Shown in pieces: positions 50,026 to 61,258 of a DNA stretch of 64,000 nt (its first letter is position 1; each line of letters starts with the position of its first letter). A program made the position numbers and the translations under genes. Under the pieces are notes generated by a model that was not told the DNA's origin, made no database searches, and was given only the letters and a program-made list of their open reading frames with translations. Origin of the DNA: Emergomyces orientalis (taxonomy: Eukaryota; Ascomycota; Eurotiomycetes; Onygenales; Ajellomycetaceae); assembly GCA_002110485.1 (NCBI GenBank), contig MOWL01000025.1, positions 744,001 to 808,000 on the forward strand, written 5' to 3'.

Positions 50026-51591
50026 ATGGAAACCCAAAAACCACGTACTCGGTCCCGTACCGGCTGCTCCCAATGTGTGAATGTCAGTCGCAAATGCGAC
50101 GAAACACGCCCGCTCTGTGGGAGGTGTAAGCGCCTCAGATTTGCATGCGATTACACACCCCGTCTCATTTGGAAAACGGTGAAGGTAGCAAGGGCATCCA
50201 CGCCGCCGTTGCCTCCCATCCCTGCCACTCCGAGTCAAGCGGAACGAACTACGACACCAACAGCAACAACATCAACAATAGCAACAACAACCACAGCCTC
50301 GGCCGATCCCCTACTACCAGCCAGTCCCAGACTCACTATGCTACTCGGGAGCCCGATGTGCGGTTGCCCTAGTCGAAAGACAGAAGAGGAACTCTATCAG
50401 TCATGTGAGAAACAGAATTGCTTCCTATCACCAACTCCTAGAAACAGCTTGCACACTTAACATTGTCAAACTTAAGTTTCCTGACATGTTTGCATGCAGT
50501 TATCACAAACGGCAGCAGTCTATTGAATTGGGATCATGAGGAGGCTCAGAGCCCACTGCAAGATATCGTCTCCCTCTATTGGCAATCTCCCATTATTAGA
50601 GATGAAGTCAATGCTTTGATGTCACTACATGTCCAATGTTGCCGGGTTTCCTCTCTGGCAAGTGTCGACCGAGCCATAACCGGAACTATACGCTTTCTTA
50701 CCTCCCCGTCCGCAATCGGCGAACCCAAGGTGTCGGTTTTCACTATGATCCTACTGTCCCAAATATCCGTAAGCCCCACCAGGAAAGACTGCACTGCCGC
50801 CACCCCCTCCCCCCTATTTTCTAATACGCTAATTTCTCCCCGGTCGGGTACAGATGAGAGCTGGATATGCTTGGACCAACCACCTTCCTCAGACCCTGTC
50901 GTTCATATTGGCACGTCCGGCCAATCTGTCCAATACAATGGAAACGGACCTTTGGTCCCCACATGATGTACTTGAGACTCTCGGCGGCCTAGAGATGGAT
51001 GTGTGGATTGTGGGGCGGCAATCGAAACCAGTTCACATCTGGGCCACTTACTGTTCTGGAAGGCAAGGAATAGAAAGAGTCACGGGCCTGCCTCGGCCAC
51101 TTTTGGACCTGATAGCTCGTTTATCTCGGTACGAGGATGTTGCAGACGAACTCCGGGAGCTCTTGTTGGGATTACCCCCCGAGCGTGACGACTATGCCAG
51201 CAATGTTCATCGATGCTTTGCCCTCACAGCACTGCTCCAGCTACATAGCCGTGTCCGGCCTGTGTCCGACGTGGATCTGCTGATCAAGGATCTGTTGGAC
51301 ATGATTCGTCTTCTCCACCTTGTTGTTGCCGCACCTCTCAACCAACGAATTTTGATATGGCCGGCATATGTGGTCGGCTACTGTGTGAAAGAGGTCAAAG
51401 ATATGAACCTTGTCGAAGACGCTCTTCTACAAGCCCGAATCCTTGGTCATCAAACTAGATGTGGATCTTTGGCCCCTGAGGAATCCGTATTGGTGATGTT
51501 ACGGAAATTTTGGGATGAGCGATTGTTAATTGGTGAATATAATGCATTTCAGAGAATGCAAGCTCAGATTCATGAGATAGGCCTATGGTAG
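50026..51591 (+). CDS. Zn2Cys6 transcription factor (middle of gene model uncertain)
   Basis: A fungal binuclear zinc-cluster regulator. Residues 14-41 show the exact pattern C-X2-C-X6-C-X6-C-X2-C-X6-C (GCSQC to FACDY). The C-terminal part is a fungal-specific TF domain (LQDIVSLYWQSPIIRDEV, CCRVSSLASVDRAI, then WTNHLPQTLSFILARP and VLVMLRKFWDERLLIGEYN). The 3' intron, 50769-50853, is clear. The middle has two readings. (A) Exons 50026-50404, 50500-50768 and 50854-51591 (461 aa) keep frame across a GTGAG...TGCAG intron. (B) That intron contains another very protein-like frame (SHVRNRIASYHQLLE, then NIVKLKFPDMFA) that would need an upstream intron and then a 1-nt frameshift near 50498. If B is the ancestral form, the gene is damaged. 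It lies tail-to-tail with the dimethylformamidase-like gene. Confidence 0.8.
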
Positions 51592-51694
51592 GCCTATGAT
51601 GAAGACAGTTTATTCGCCTTGCATAATGTGTACAACAAACAAAATAACTATCAATTTAATTTAGCTACAGATTGACTCTCGCTCGGTATACACT

Positions 51695-53438
51695 TTAATT
51701 AGTACCCTTTCTGCCTATGAATCGGTCCAGGACGTTTTTGGTTATCATCTCAGTGAACGTTTCAGCGTGGATGAGGCCTGAGACCCATTCACAGCTCCCT
51801 GCGCAAAACACCTCGCCCTTTTCCTTGGTAAAACTAGCTACCATGCCTGAACCATACTCTCGATCCTGCAGATATTCCGGGACCTCCATGCCTTCAAGGC
51901 TCGATTCTATAAGTTGCGAGCTAATAAAGCCCCCAGAAAAATTGCTAGTCAGCCCACGTTCTTGCTCTGTTTCTACATTGCCGAATACTTGGGGGCACTT
52001 ACTATTCTCTCAATGGACCTCCAATCGGTTCTCTACCATTAGATATGTCGCGTTCACCCATGGTTGCAGGGCACATTGCAATGATCTCTAAGTTCGACGG
52101 TGCTCCATCAACACATGTGGGGTACGGAAGGCCCTTTTTAAAATAAAAGTCCACGCCGTCGACTTCAAACGCAGCAATATTGACAGGGTCAGTGCCAAAG
52201 TTATCACCGTAACGCAGCTGGGTCCCTTCCAGCGCCCAATGATGTGGTCGGTACACCTGGAACCCGCCTGAACCGCGCGGGACCGCCATGCCATAGCGTG
52301 TATAACAGCCCATGATACCAGTCAGGCCAACAGTTTGAGCGCCCGGTCTGCCAATTTTTGGCCAGTCCCAGTAGGTTGAGACGCGTGTTGGATTGCGTTC
52401 GAACTCCGGGTCGGCTTGGGGCAATTTATAGCAGTATTGAGTGTGCAAAGCTTCGTCAAACCTCACCTGCCAAATATAATTACCACCGAATCGAGCGAGC
52501 TTGCCACCTTGATCCACGAAGGCGTCGATAGTATCCCGCTGCTCCCAGGACCAGTACTCATCATGCCCCACACAGACTGCGACCTTGTAACCGGCCAGGC
52601 AGTCTGGTTCCGCATGCAAGTCAGACTGGGTGAGATGGTGAACTCGATAGCCGTTTTTCTCTGCCCACACAACAAACGGCCGTTCGTAGGTTGCCCAACC
52701 CGCATCAGCGTAGTGTCGAGAGTAGCGGAAGAACCAGGAATATTCGAGTGATGGGAATCGAGGCGTGTCTCCGTGTCTTATGGTCAATGCTCCCGTAGTC
52801 TCTCGGGGTGCATTTTGTGGAATCCTGAGCATTCCCCTAGCTATGGGGCGCTGAGTGCTCGACAAGGGCGATGGCTCGTCATTCTGGTAGCCATCTGGCC
52901 TTCCCCGGTAGTGATTGGCACCGCCCCAGTCATTGTAGGCGAGCATGGTTGATGTAGCATGGATCAGCACAAAGTCTGCAGCATTTGCAGCAGGCGTCTT
53001 GCATTGTTTGTTCTTGACAATAAAGAAGCCCTCGCGCTCGTAGACGCGACCATGGAATTCTTGGATGCGAATGATAACGAGGTAAAATGCAGGCTCCCAT
53101 TTGCCTTCTTCCAAATGAATTGAGAGGGCTTCCGGCCAACCGCAGCCCACAGCGTAAGCATCGTCCGGGGTATCGCACATTCTACCCTGTAGGCCAGTCT
53201 TCAGAAAAACAGACTTAGGCTGATACCCGTCCCGTATAATCTCAATGTCGTATATGTCCGCCGTGGTATGCGTTTTCAGAGACACGACATCACCTTCGTT
53301 GTAAGAGAACCTGTCGCAGTATACCCAGGCCTCCGGTTCACCTGGGTACATACCTGGTTTCTCAACCAGGCCCCCAGGGCGTGACCATCCATAGTCTGCT
53401 TCCGTATGGTGTCTTACTTGCTTTCGAGATGAATCCAT
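51695..53438 (-). CDS. N,N-dimethylformamidase large-subunit-like protein (DMFA2_C family)
   Basis: Resembles the large subunit of bacterial N,N-dimethylformamidase, an iron-dependent amide hydrolase. The fungal substrate is unknown. Exon 1 52003-53438 and exon 2 51695-51944 join through a GTAAGT donor to 561 residues, restoring PLREYNFSGGFISSQ. Recognisable pieces: an N-terminal beta-rich part (PEAWVYCDRFSYNEGDVVSL), then ADFVLIHATSTMLAYNDWGG, VAVCVGHDEYWSWEQRD and GGKLARFGGNYIWQVRF, all characteristic of the DMFA2 C-terminal domain, with the Trp-rich GHDEYWS block near the expected active site. The frame continues upstream to an ATG at 53591. I prefer 53438 (MDSSRKQ), which starts just before the conserved part. 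No separate small-subunit gene is visible nearby. Confidence 0.85.
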
Positions 53439-54993
53439 GTTGCGTTCAAAGGTGAGAGAATAAAATATAGAACTAGAACGGAGAGAAGGCGACTGTCGAA
53501 CGTTGAACCGTGTCAATGTCATGGGTATCAATCTCATAGGGGCTTGACTGCCTTGATATACAGCTCCAGGAAGCATCGAGCGGATGTACAAGTTGGGTGG
53601 ATCCTGACGTTTAAAACATGGTTAACTTAATCTGGCATTCATAAGAGGATCCGCGCGACGCGAGGATGGGGCATCTCACGGAGTCCTAAGAGTCCGAAAC
53701 AGAGGGCTGTCTTGGTAAGATTTCCGTTTTCTGATGATTTCGGAATATCAGCAGTACCCTCGGTATCCTCAGTATCCTCAGTATTTCTTCCGGGCAGCGG
53801 CTTGTTAGGGTGGGCCGGACTAGAAGGGCGCCAAGCCGTGATTTACTTCCATGAGCCATTTCCTCTCAAGAGGATTTCCATGAGAGAATTCTTGTCACAG
53901 AAGAGACTTTCTAAATAAATACTTAAAGGCTTTTACAAAATCCACGGTGTTCTAGCATCTGACAAGGCCTTCATATCTCAGATAGTAATACAAGAGATTG
54001 CCTTTGGGAAACATAGGGGATTGAGAACTCTCACTCAAATCCAGTAACTTCATGTGTCTAGAAATATCTCAAGCCGAGCTAACTGAGTCGCACAGTGACT
54101 TAAAGAGAATCATTTTATTCATACAAGCCTCCTTTACGTGTTTTCTCAGGAACTTGGCTGAATACAAACGAATTTGGCGATCCGGCGATCCGGCGGTGGT
54201 TGGTATGGACCCACATAGTTTAATTCAATCAATTGTAGCGATCACGGCAGTAAGTCTCCAATTGTTTCGAATGCGTGCGAAGGTGTCTAAATGCCTTGTT
54301 GATCCATGAAAAATTGTTGACTCACCTGAAATGTAATCAACAGAAAACCTATGCTGTATGGAAACACAAAAGGCCCTTCGCAAGAAAACCGGGACAAAAA
54401 GGACCAGACAGCCACCCAAGTTATAAAATGTAAAGGTCCACAATATACTATGTGAGGCAGATGTGAAGAGCGGGAGACTACAAGATGGCAGAGCAGATGA
54501 GATCAAAGAGCAGAGAGAGAAGGACGGTGTGTACGGTACACAGTCAAAAAAAACTTGAGGAGCTCCAGCAAAGGCTCTGTGCTGTGTAGGTCCCTGAAGC
54601 AAAGGAAAATATATAAACCGCAGCCGGAAGCCATGCTGAACTATCATCCTCTTGGCGCAGGGCCTTCTTGGATATTTCCAACAAACATCCTGGGATGCAA
54701 GGTGCCCACGTTTTCTGCCCCGCGATCGAAAGCATACCTCAAAACCATGGGTTTCATTTTACTGTTAAATGCGATCATACTGATCCTTCAAAAGATGTAC
54801 TGTACAGTACACTCTAGGAATTTCTCTAAATCCACTCCGGATCCATGTTTGAGGCCGAATTCAGAAAGGGCCAATTTTGTATTAGTTACCCTGTGCCATT
54901 AACTTCTATTACCATGTTATGCTACCAACTCCAAATATGAGGAAACAGACTCATATCCTTCGTTATTTCTAATCTATCAGAAGGCCCTAAAAT
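53439..54993. other. Accessory, gene-poor region
   Basis: About 1.5 kb upstream of the amidase-like gene. Contains a 9-bp tandem repeat (53754-53789) and only short frames (53712-53918, 54052-54309, 54225-54735) without family resemblance. Confidence 0.4.
53754..53789. repeat. 9-bp tandem repeat, about four units
   Basis: The unit GTATCCTCA occurs twice exactly and in two diverged flanking copies. Seen directly. Confidence 0.8.
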
Positions 54994-55553
54994 TTACAAA
55001 GGCTGGGTGGGGGAGTTTGAGTGAATCATATAATGTTTTCCTTGCAGCTGATGGCCCCGCCCATACTGGTCAAACTTCTTATCTGGTCCCATCTCAGCTC
55101 TCACAGGGCCTTCAGACACGCGACTGCGATCCCGGGAAAGCTGCTGAAGAGTTTCGTCTGACATTTGCCCCGGCCACTGTGCTGACCTAGATTCAGTTGT
55201 GATACACTTCGCCGAGATGAGCTCTCCCAGTGTTGAGATAATGACTTGACAATCATCATTGCTGAGAGAACATCTTCAAATTCGTTGAAGCGCACCTGCT
55301 TTGTTTGCTCGGATGCTTCAGCACAAATGGCCAGACACTGTCTGAGGCTATTTCTTTCTTTCTGGAATTGCTCCCACTCAGCTGTTTCCTTCATCTTGAC
55401 TGTCTACAACGTTGCTTCCAGTCTGGCTTTTTGTCTTTCAGCGTGTTTCTCAAGATCTGAAGACGCGGTCAAGAGTTTGTACCTGTGCTCCTGCAGGATG
55501 CAGTTGGTGACATATTTGGATGAGCCAGAATTGAAATTGCCAATCGCATCAAT
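54994..55553 (-). pseudogene. Relic of a fungal STAND/NLR-type N-terminal domain protein
   Basis: On the minus strand the frame HRYKLLTASSDLEKHAERQ runs into TAG, then continues in the same frame as WEQFQKERNSLRQCLAICAEASEQ, the characteristic helix of the fungal N-terminal domain found on many STAND (NACHT/ankyrin) proteins and related solo proteins. After EFEDVLSAM the family sequence continues in another frame: VIISTLGELISAKCITTES and GQMSDETLQQLSRDRS, to a stop at 54994. One stop and one frameshift, no ATG at the start, and no NACHT or repeat domain alongside: a decayed copy of a solo domain or the remnant of a longer incompatibility-type gene. Family recognition is from the LRQCLAICAEASE and MSDETLQQLSRDR blocks. 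Confidence 0.72.
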
Positions 55554-56230
55554 CTAAGGGTGGGATGAAGCTGTGGGGGTTTCGGGTCAGAATTTCGGGT
55601 TTGAGTTTGGCGATGTGCTCAAGGGCTTCCGCGCAGATTCGGACACAAAACACCAAAAGGTGAAAATGCAAAAGTACAAAACTGCAAAAATTGACTTTTC
55701 GCACAAGTGCAGAAATGCAAGCCCATCACACCCTGCCAGTCATATCAGCGCTGGGCCACCTTTTTGACTGTTAAAGCTTAGCAAGGGCCGTGAATGATGT
55801 CATAGGTAGAGAACCTTCCAGGCGTCCGCCCTTATATCCTCTATTCTCTAGATCAGCGTGGCCTGTTCATGCCAGATGCCATTCTTAGGGAAAATATCTC
55901 CTATTCTTTAGAACATCATGGCCTGTACTATTCCTTTCCTCTTGTATTCGGCTCCACTGCCTTCGTGCTCCATCTTGGTTCCCTTTGGAATGAATGAGTC
56001 AAGTTTGTTTTCAACGTCCTGGAGGTGATTGTCAAGATCAGAGGTTTGACCTGTGCCGACTGACCTGTACCAAACACAAACATAGAGCAGCAGCCACAGG
56101 TCCTTCACTGGTCTATGACTTTTGACTGAAGTACCCCGTAGGTACAAACCTTAGCGGGTTCTATGGCAGGCAAACCAGTACACTTTCCAATGTATGCTAG
56201 CTATTACATTTTATATGCTAGTTTATCTTC

Positions 56231-56258
56231 CAGGTCTCCCTCCAGGTCTCCCTTCAGG
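56231..56258. repeat. 12-bp tandem repeat
   Basis: The unit CAGGTCTCCCTC is followed by a second, slightly diverged copy and the start of a third. Seen directly. Confidence 0.8.
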
Positions 56259-56337
56259 TAAACAATCCAATATAGGCCAGTCGCCCGTCGTCAATCTAGC
56301 AGTCACCCGTCAATCCAGTCCTCCATTGGGGATAAAA

Positions 56338-56362
56338 GGCAAAAAGGCAAAAAGGCAAAAAG
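56338..56362. repeat. 8-bp tandem repeat, three units
   Basis: GGCAAAAA is repeated three times back to back. Confidence 0.85.
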
Positions 56363-56887
56363 TCAGCCAGCTCACTCTGAGACCCATAAAAGTTCCCCAT
56401 GAGATAATCTCTCAAACTCGTCGATGAAGCAACCGCGGTTTCCACTACCACAAGGCCACTGGTGCAGCAACTGCCACCTCCAAAACCACTGGATCCCTCA
56501 CGGTAAAGCTCGCTCGACCCTGAAGATGCACCACCTGAGTGGGATCCCTGGGCCGTTAAGAAAATGTTGCAACTCAGCACCGCGTCCATGTCGTGCGGCT
56601 TTGGAAAGCCACTCATGGGTGGCCCACTCCTGTATCCGAGATATCCTTGCCAGTGCAAGTTCTGTGAAACGCCAGAAAAGTATTGGAGTTAGCAGAAGAG
56701 TGTGGATGTGAGTGTGACGGGAAAAAATCTACCTCCACCGGTGATGTATAGGGATTCAAGGTTATATCAGGACAGGGAATATATAAGGCATATGAATACA
56801 TTACTTGCCGGCGATCCTATATCAAACGAGGAGGAGGTAGAACCTAGGAGTATTTTGGATAAATAGTTTCTTTCTTCCGCTACGTGC

Positions 56888-56928
56888 CCATTACGCCCGT
56901 GGCCCATTACGCCCAGCATTACGCCCGA
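56888..56928. repeat. Three copies of CATTACGCCC in 40 bp
   Basis: The motif CATTACGCCC occurs three times with short spacers in this stretch. Seen directly. Confidence 0.8.
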
Positions 56929-58294
56929 TGTAATTGCAGCCTTCAACTTACTAGTGGCTCAAGATTGAGAAAAGTGACGTTTTGGCTCAATGGAGCCCAC
57001 CTAATTTCTAGACAGCACTAGTTTGTAACTATAAATTGAGGTCTCTTTCTAAAGTCTGATACTTTGAGCAGCGACTTCCCATCACCAGACAAAGATATAG
57101 TGAGTGCCATGTCCAGTACAGCCCTGCTCTTACAGAAATGGGAGAAGCATTACCCCTCATCATCCTGAACAACATGAGAGAGCTACATGAAATATCAGAA
57201 GTCTGAAGGGGGAAGTGAGGGAAATTTGAGAATAAGTGTGAATATATGAAATATCTTGTTTGCTGTACATTACAACGAATTCGGTAGTGTATAGTACTGC
57301 AAAAATTCTCATATCTTTTGAATGATCAGTATGACCGCATTTAACCATAAAATGAGGTATGCTTTCGATCGCAGGGCTGAAAAAGCGGGCATCTTGTAGT
57401 CTCCCGTTCACATCTGCCCCACATAGTACTTTGTGGACCTTTACTTTTTGTAATTTGAGTGGCTGTCTGGCCCTTTTTGTCCTGGTTTTCTTGTGAAGAG
57501 CCTTTTGTGTTTCTTTGTTGTTTCTTCTCCTTGCTTCTCTTTTGTTCTCCTCCTGCTTCCGCAGCTGGAGCCTCGCGTTTTCAAGGAGTCAGTTGTCTGG
57601 AAGATATGTTTCCGCCACATAAAATACATGGTGAACATATTTATTATTTCACCATACTTTATCTCCGACATGACAAATCTTAAGGCTCTTTTCAACCTGC
57701 TGCGCCTCATACCAATAGTCTCCAATTCATCATGGGCCAATGGTCCTGTCATAGCCCCAGAATCCGAGATATTGTCTCTGCCGTCGGGTTCGATATCACC
57801 AGGAGGCTGAGGCTGGTTATTTAAGGTCCTGTCAACAGACAGCTGCTCAGACAGGATGTTAATGTGGGATGGTTGAATCTCTTATATTCTAGGGGGAGCT
57901 AGCTACGTTATATTACATATGGGAGATCACGTGCGGGGGGAGCGATCGCTAGGGCACGCACGCCACTGAGGCGGCCGCCGCTACAACTCTCTGCAACTTC
58001 AATCTTGCCAGGTAACATCTCTTATGGCCAGAGCCATGCTGTGAAAATCGTGGCCCCTTTAAATGGTCGCGCACCGAAGTCCGTGGAATGTCGAAGAAGA
58101 GGCCACTGTCAGATGATGCCGTGCCCAATTCAGATTCCAGCTCCAATAATCCGATTCCGGAACGCTTTAGTAGTCCTATATAGGCACCATTGTTGAATCC
58201 CACATCTACCAGACTCTACTCTGTGGCATCATGTGTTTATTCCTTGGACTGTCTCCAGTGCTTTCTCTATCCACTGATCGTTACCCGAGCTGCA

Positions 58295-58510
58295 ATGAAT
58301 GTTATAGAGATATATGCGATCGCCGCTGGCGGCATCCTTACCTTTTTTGTTGTGGTCAGATTTCTATCGCGCCTCATGTGCCTGAAAAGCATCGTCTGCG
58401 TACTGATAGCAAAGCATCTCACCTACCCGTACTTACTTGACTGCCATCAACTCTTTGGCCCTTGGACGCGTTTTGATTACAATGTTAATTCAATTGCTCT
58501 TTTGATTAAC
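58295..58510 (+). pseudogene. N-terminal fragment of a ferric-reductase-like membrane protein (probable relic)
   Basis: The frame starts MNVIEIYAIAAGG with a hydrophobic helix, then KHLTYPYLLDCHQLFGPWTR. This resembles the first helix and loop of a fungal ferric-reductase-like membrane protein family (the pattern of Tyr-Pro, then Arg/Cys-His, then Leu-Gly-Pro-Trp-Thr-Arg). After GPWTR the expected next helix (LIQLLF) is visible only in another frame and is followed by a stop. The rest of the protein (haem-binding helices, FAD and NAD domains) is absent. It lies 400 bp before the AT-rich region. Family assignment is moderate. Confidence 0.45.
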
Positions 58511-59310
58511 TGAGTCACACAGCAACTTGATGGACCGAAAATCGGTTATAATTATCAACAGATGATATTAGCGTTAAAAATCTGCCCTCGTCTCTCCACA
58601 TCCAGGGAGTCGGCCTCATATCTCGGTTGGCCATGCCGGTGTGACACAGGAGGAGTGACTGGTCAAAAATATACTGAATTCCCGGATCCGTGTGCGGAAG
58701 GGCAAGCCAATTCTGGAGTACAGTGTCGCATGGCGGCCTGCATGGCAATCATGGAGCAATCTGATTCCGGGCTGCGAGGAGCTGGTCAAAAAATTCCATG
58801 CAGAGTGGAAGGATGAGCGGCCTTCACTTACTACTCTGACAGGCCACATGTGTTTCAAGCAGAAAAGGAGATCGCACAGAAATGATGAATTCAAGATTTT
58901 AAACTCAATTAATTAGAATCTTTATCTATGTAATATATCAATATCAATTTCAGTTCTGATTTATTCTGTACTTTGTCTATTTTAATTATTTTCTCATGTG
59001 CTTTAGATCTCTTTTTTTGATTTTATTTCATTTCTCATATCTTGTTCTGACTCAGAAGTCTTGTCAGGGGTTGAACCCCTATATGGTTATGTGGACTCGG
59101 GCTAGCTGGCTCCCGTGCTAATGACTAGCCCTTGCTTGCAATCTGTGTGCACTTTTCTACACATTTTTTGCACTTCTTTCTTTTCTTTCTCTTTTCTTTC
59201 TTAAGCTTTTCTTCTTGTATATTAGACATAATATAGTTCTTTCATATCTAATTATTTATTTTTTATATTAGAAAAGCTTTGTTTTTACTTCTTACTAAAG
59301 AAAGACATGA

Positions 59311-59490
59311 AAAAGTTCAGAAAAACACTGATATTACAGATCAATTATTAAGAAAGAATAATAGTGTGACAGAGTAGCAAGAAATTTCTGCATCTATAAA
59401 AAAATTCAGAAGAATACTGACATTATAAACTCATTTTTTGAGTAAATCATGATGTGACAGAGTAGCAAGAAATCCCTGCACTTATAAAAA
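59311..59490. repeat. Imperfect tandem duplication, period about 88 bp
   Basis: Two copies of a unit containing GTGACAGAGTAGCAAGAAAT (at 59366 and 59454) with similar flanks (TTCAGAA-AATACTGA-ATTA before, CTGCA-CTTATAAAAA after). Located in the leader of the Gypsy relic. Confidence 0.8.
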
Positions 59491-59819
59491 TAAAAACTCT
59501 GATAATCATCTTTAAAATCTCATTGAATGAAGATGAATTTGTGTTAGCCACAAGCAGTCATGAATTACAGAATAAAGAAATAATTATTAATCTTACTAGA
59601 GAGAAGTTTGTGAAGTTTCTTCAAATAAAGAAAAAATTAACAGTTTAATAAATAAAACTACAGAATCAATGATAAAAACTCAAGAAATAATAAATGATTA
59701 TCAGAATTTCAGATTTAATTGAAGTTATCACTATCTCTCTCTCTATTGAATTAAAATAATCAAAAGCAAGTCTTTTAAATTCTATTTATTATAATAGTAA
59801 TAATCTCTTCTATTTTTCA

Positions 59820-60540
59820 CAGTTCCTCAGCAACCTCAAAGCCAAGATCATGATTGATGAACAGATCATTGAAAATGAACAAGCTCAAGTATAATATATT
59901 TTTGAAAGACTGAAAGATAAAGCATCAGCAAGAATTCACTTTTAAGTGAATCAGTATTCTGAAATCAATAGATTTATCACTAAGAAGTTTCTTGAACTTC
60001 TGAAGTCAATATTTGCTGACACAGTCTATGAGCAGAAAGTCTTGAACAAACTGAATAGACTGAGATAAAAAAAAAGAAGTTTTAATAAATTCTTAACTGA
60101 GCTGAAGTAACTGTTTCTAGAAACTGATAAATATGAATGAACTGACTCAATTAAAAAAAACTATCTGAAAGAAGTTTTTAATTGAGAACTAAAAAAATAT
60201 CTTTTAAGTTTAAATAAAAAGAAGTTCTATAATAGATTCAAAAATTAAATAAAAAGAATTACAGATTGTATAAAGAATTTCAATAAGTCTGAGAAGAGTC
60301 AGCTGAATTGATATTAAAATATTTTATTTAAAAAATTCTGAGAAAGTCTTTCTCAGACTTCTTTTAAATTATAGAATATCATGAACTGAGAGTTCACATC
60401 AGCATAAACTGTCAAGAAGAAGAACAAGAGAATATAACACACTGTATAAATAGATTTCAAGAAACTGAATAGAAGAAAGAAAAAGAGATTATACTTCTAC
60501 TGTGAAACATCAAAGCACATGATCACAGATTGCTTTTACA
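59820..60540 (+). pseudogene. Gypsy gag relic with RIP-like stop codons
   Basis: One reading frame stays in register for about 720 nt, but at least seven stops (TAA/TGA) interrupt it, several at places where the family has Trp or Gln. Gag sequence remains readable: FLSNLKAKIMIDEQ, RLKDKASARIHF, FLELLKSIFADTVYEQK, LNKLNRLR, SFNKFLTELK, DSIKKNYLKEV. At the end a zinc-knuckle remnant reads FYCETSKHMITDC, with the first Cys replaced by Tyr. The lack of frameshifts together with G:C-to-A:T type losses is the pattern expected of repeat-induced point mutation. Confidence 0.75.
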
Positions 60541-61258
60541 AGCTCATGCAGTGTTCTGTGAAGACTGTCAGTGTATACAAAAAAAACGCTTTCCCCCGAA
60601 CCAGCCCAATTCTTCGAATTAGAAGACGAAAAGACATCCATTTGAAAGCTCTTATTTGAGAAAGCAATTTATTCACTTTTTATTAAAATTGAGCGCGAGT
60701 TGATGAAGTTATTGAGAAAAACATGTTTGCAATCTCTAAGAGAAAAGAAAATCACACTTCATCACATAACTTCATCAGTTTCGGCCCAATTTACATAGAA
60801 TTTTGATAGAAGCTAGAACAAACCAGATAGTACAACTGTCTCAATTTTGAATTCATTCTGACTATCTCTTTCTGAACAATTCATTGTTAAAACCTGTGTG
60901 AAAACTCTGATTGATTTTCATGTTTCTTTGCACCAGTGTCAAGTCTTTTCCCTGTACCGCCCTACCTCATCCGGCAGAAAAGTGACAAAAAAATACCTCA
61001 GCACAGATTACACGTGACCTACTCTTCAATCAGAAATTCCCCGAAACCTACCCTCTCTACAAAACTGAACGAGAAAAAGTGGAAATATCAGTGTTTAAAA
61101 AATAGCTTGGTCCCTGCAAGTAATATATATATATATTTGTATATATACATATTATTATATAAGAAAATAGTACAGATTTAGTCTGTTGCTTCTTCATTTG
61201 CATACTCATCTGTGTGACTTAATAAATTACATTTATTAAGAGCTATCTAGTAAAATAT
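60541..61258. other. Spacer between Gypsy relic and LINE, with two GC-richer islands
   Basis: Mostly AT-rich, but 60590-60660 and 60940-61090 contain C-rich, G-poor sequence unlike the surroundings. The second has a short open frame (60936-61181) without recognised function. A (TA)n/(TATA) stretch lies at 61120-61165. Confidence 0.45.

Larger units (their letters stand above)
55554..58294. other. Accessory region with repeats and unrecognised fragments
   Basis: 2.7 kb without an intact gene. Overlapping frames on both strands at 55908-56147, 56296-56711 and 57441-57810 look like old coding fragments but I cannot name them. Several short tandem repeats lie here and are listed separately. A T/C-rich tract is at 57470-57560. 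Confidence 0.4.
59062..60540 (+). mobile_element. 5' part of a decayed Ty3/Gypsy LTR retrotransposon
   Basis: Begins at a TGTCAGGGG start typical of fungal Gypsy LTRs, with a GC-richer stretch (59062-59160) containing GGGGTT and AACCCC arms. It is followed by an AT-rich leader with an imperfect 88-bp duplication, then gag. The pol genes and the 3' LTR are not found in the window; sequence after about 60540 no longer aligns to the element by eye. LTR limits are approximate. Confidence 0.6.

Noticed and set aside
57441..57810. Opposing ORFs that could be an old gene
   Set aside because: Both strands are open over the same stretch with no recognisable motifs; cannot decide on a coding strand.
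59067..59079. GGGGTT/AACCCC arms as a tRNA T-arm
   Set aside because: No acceptor or anticodon stem around it; it fits better as the start of a Gypsy LTR.
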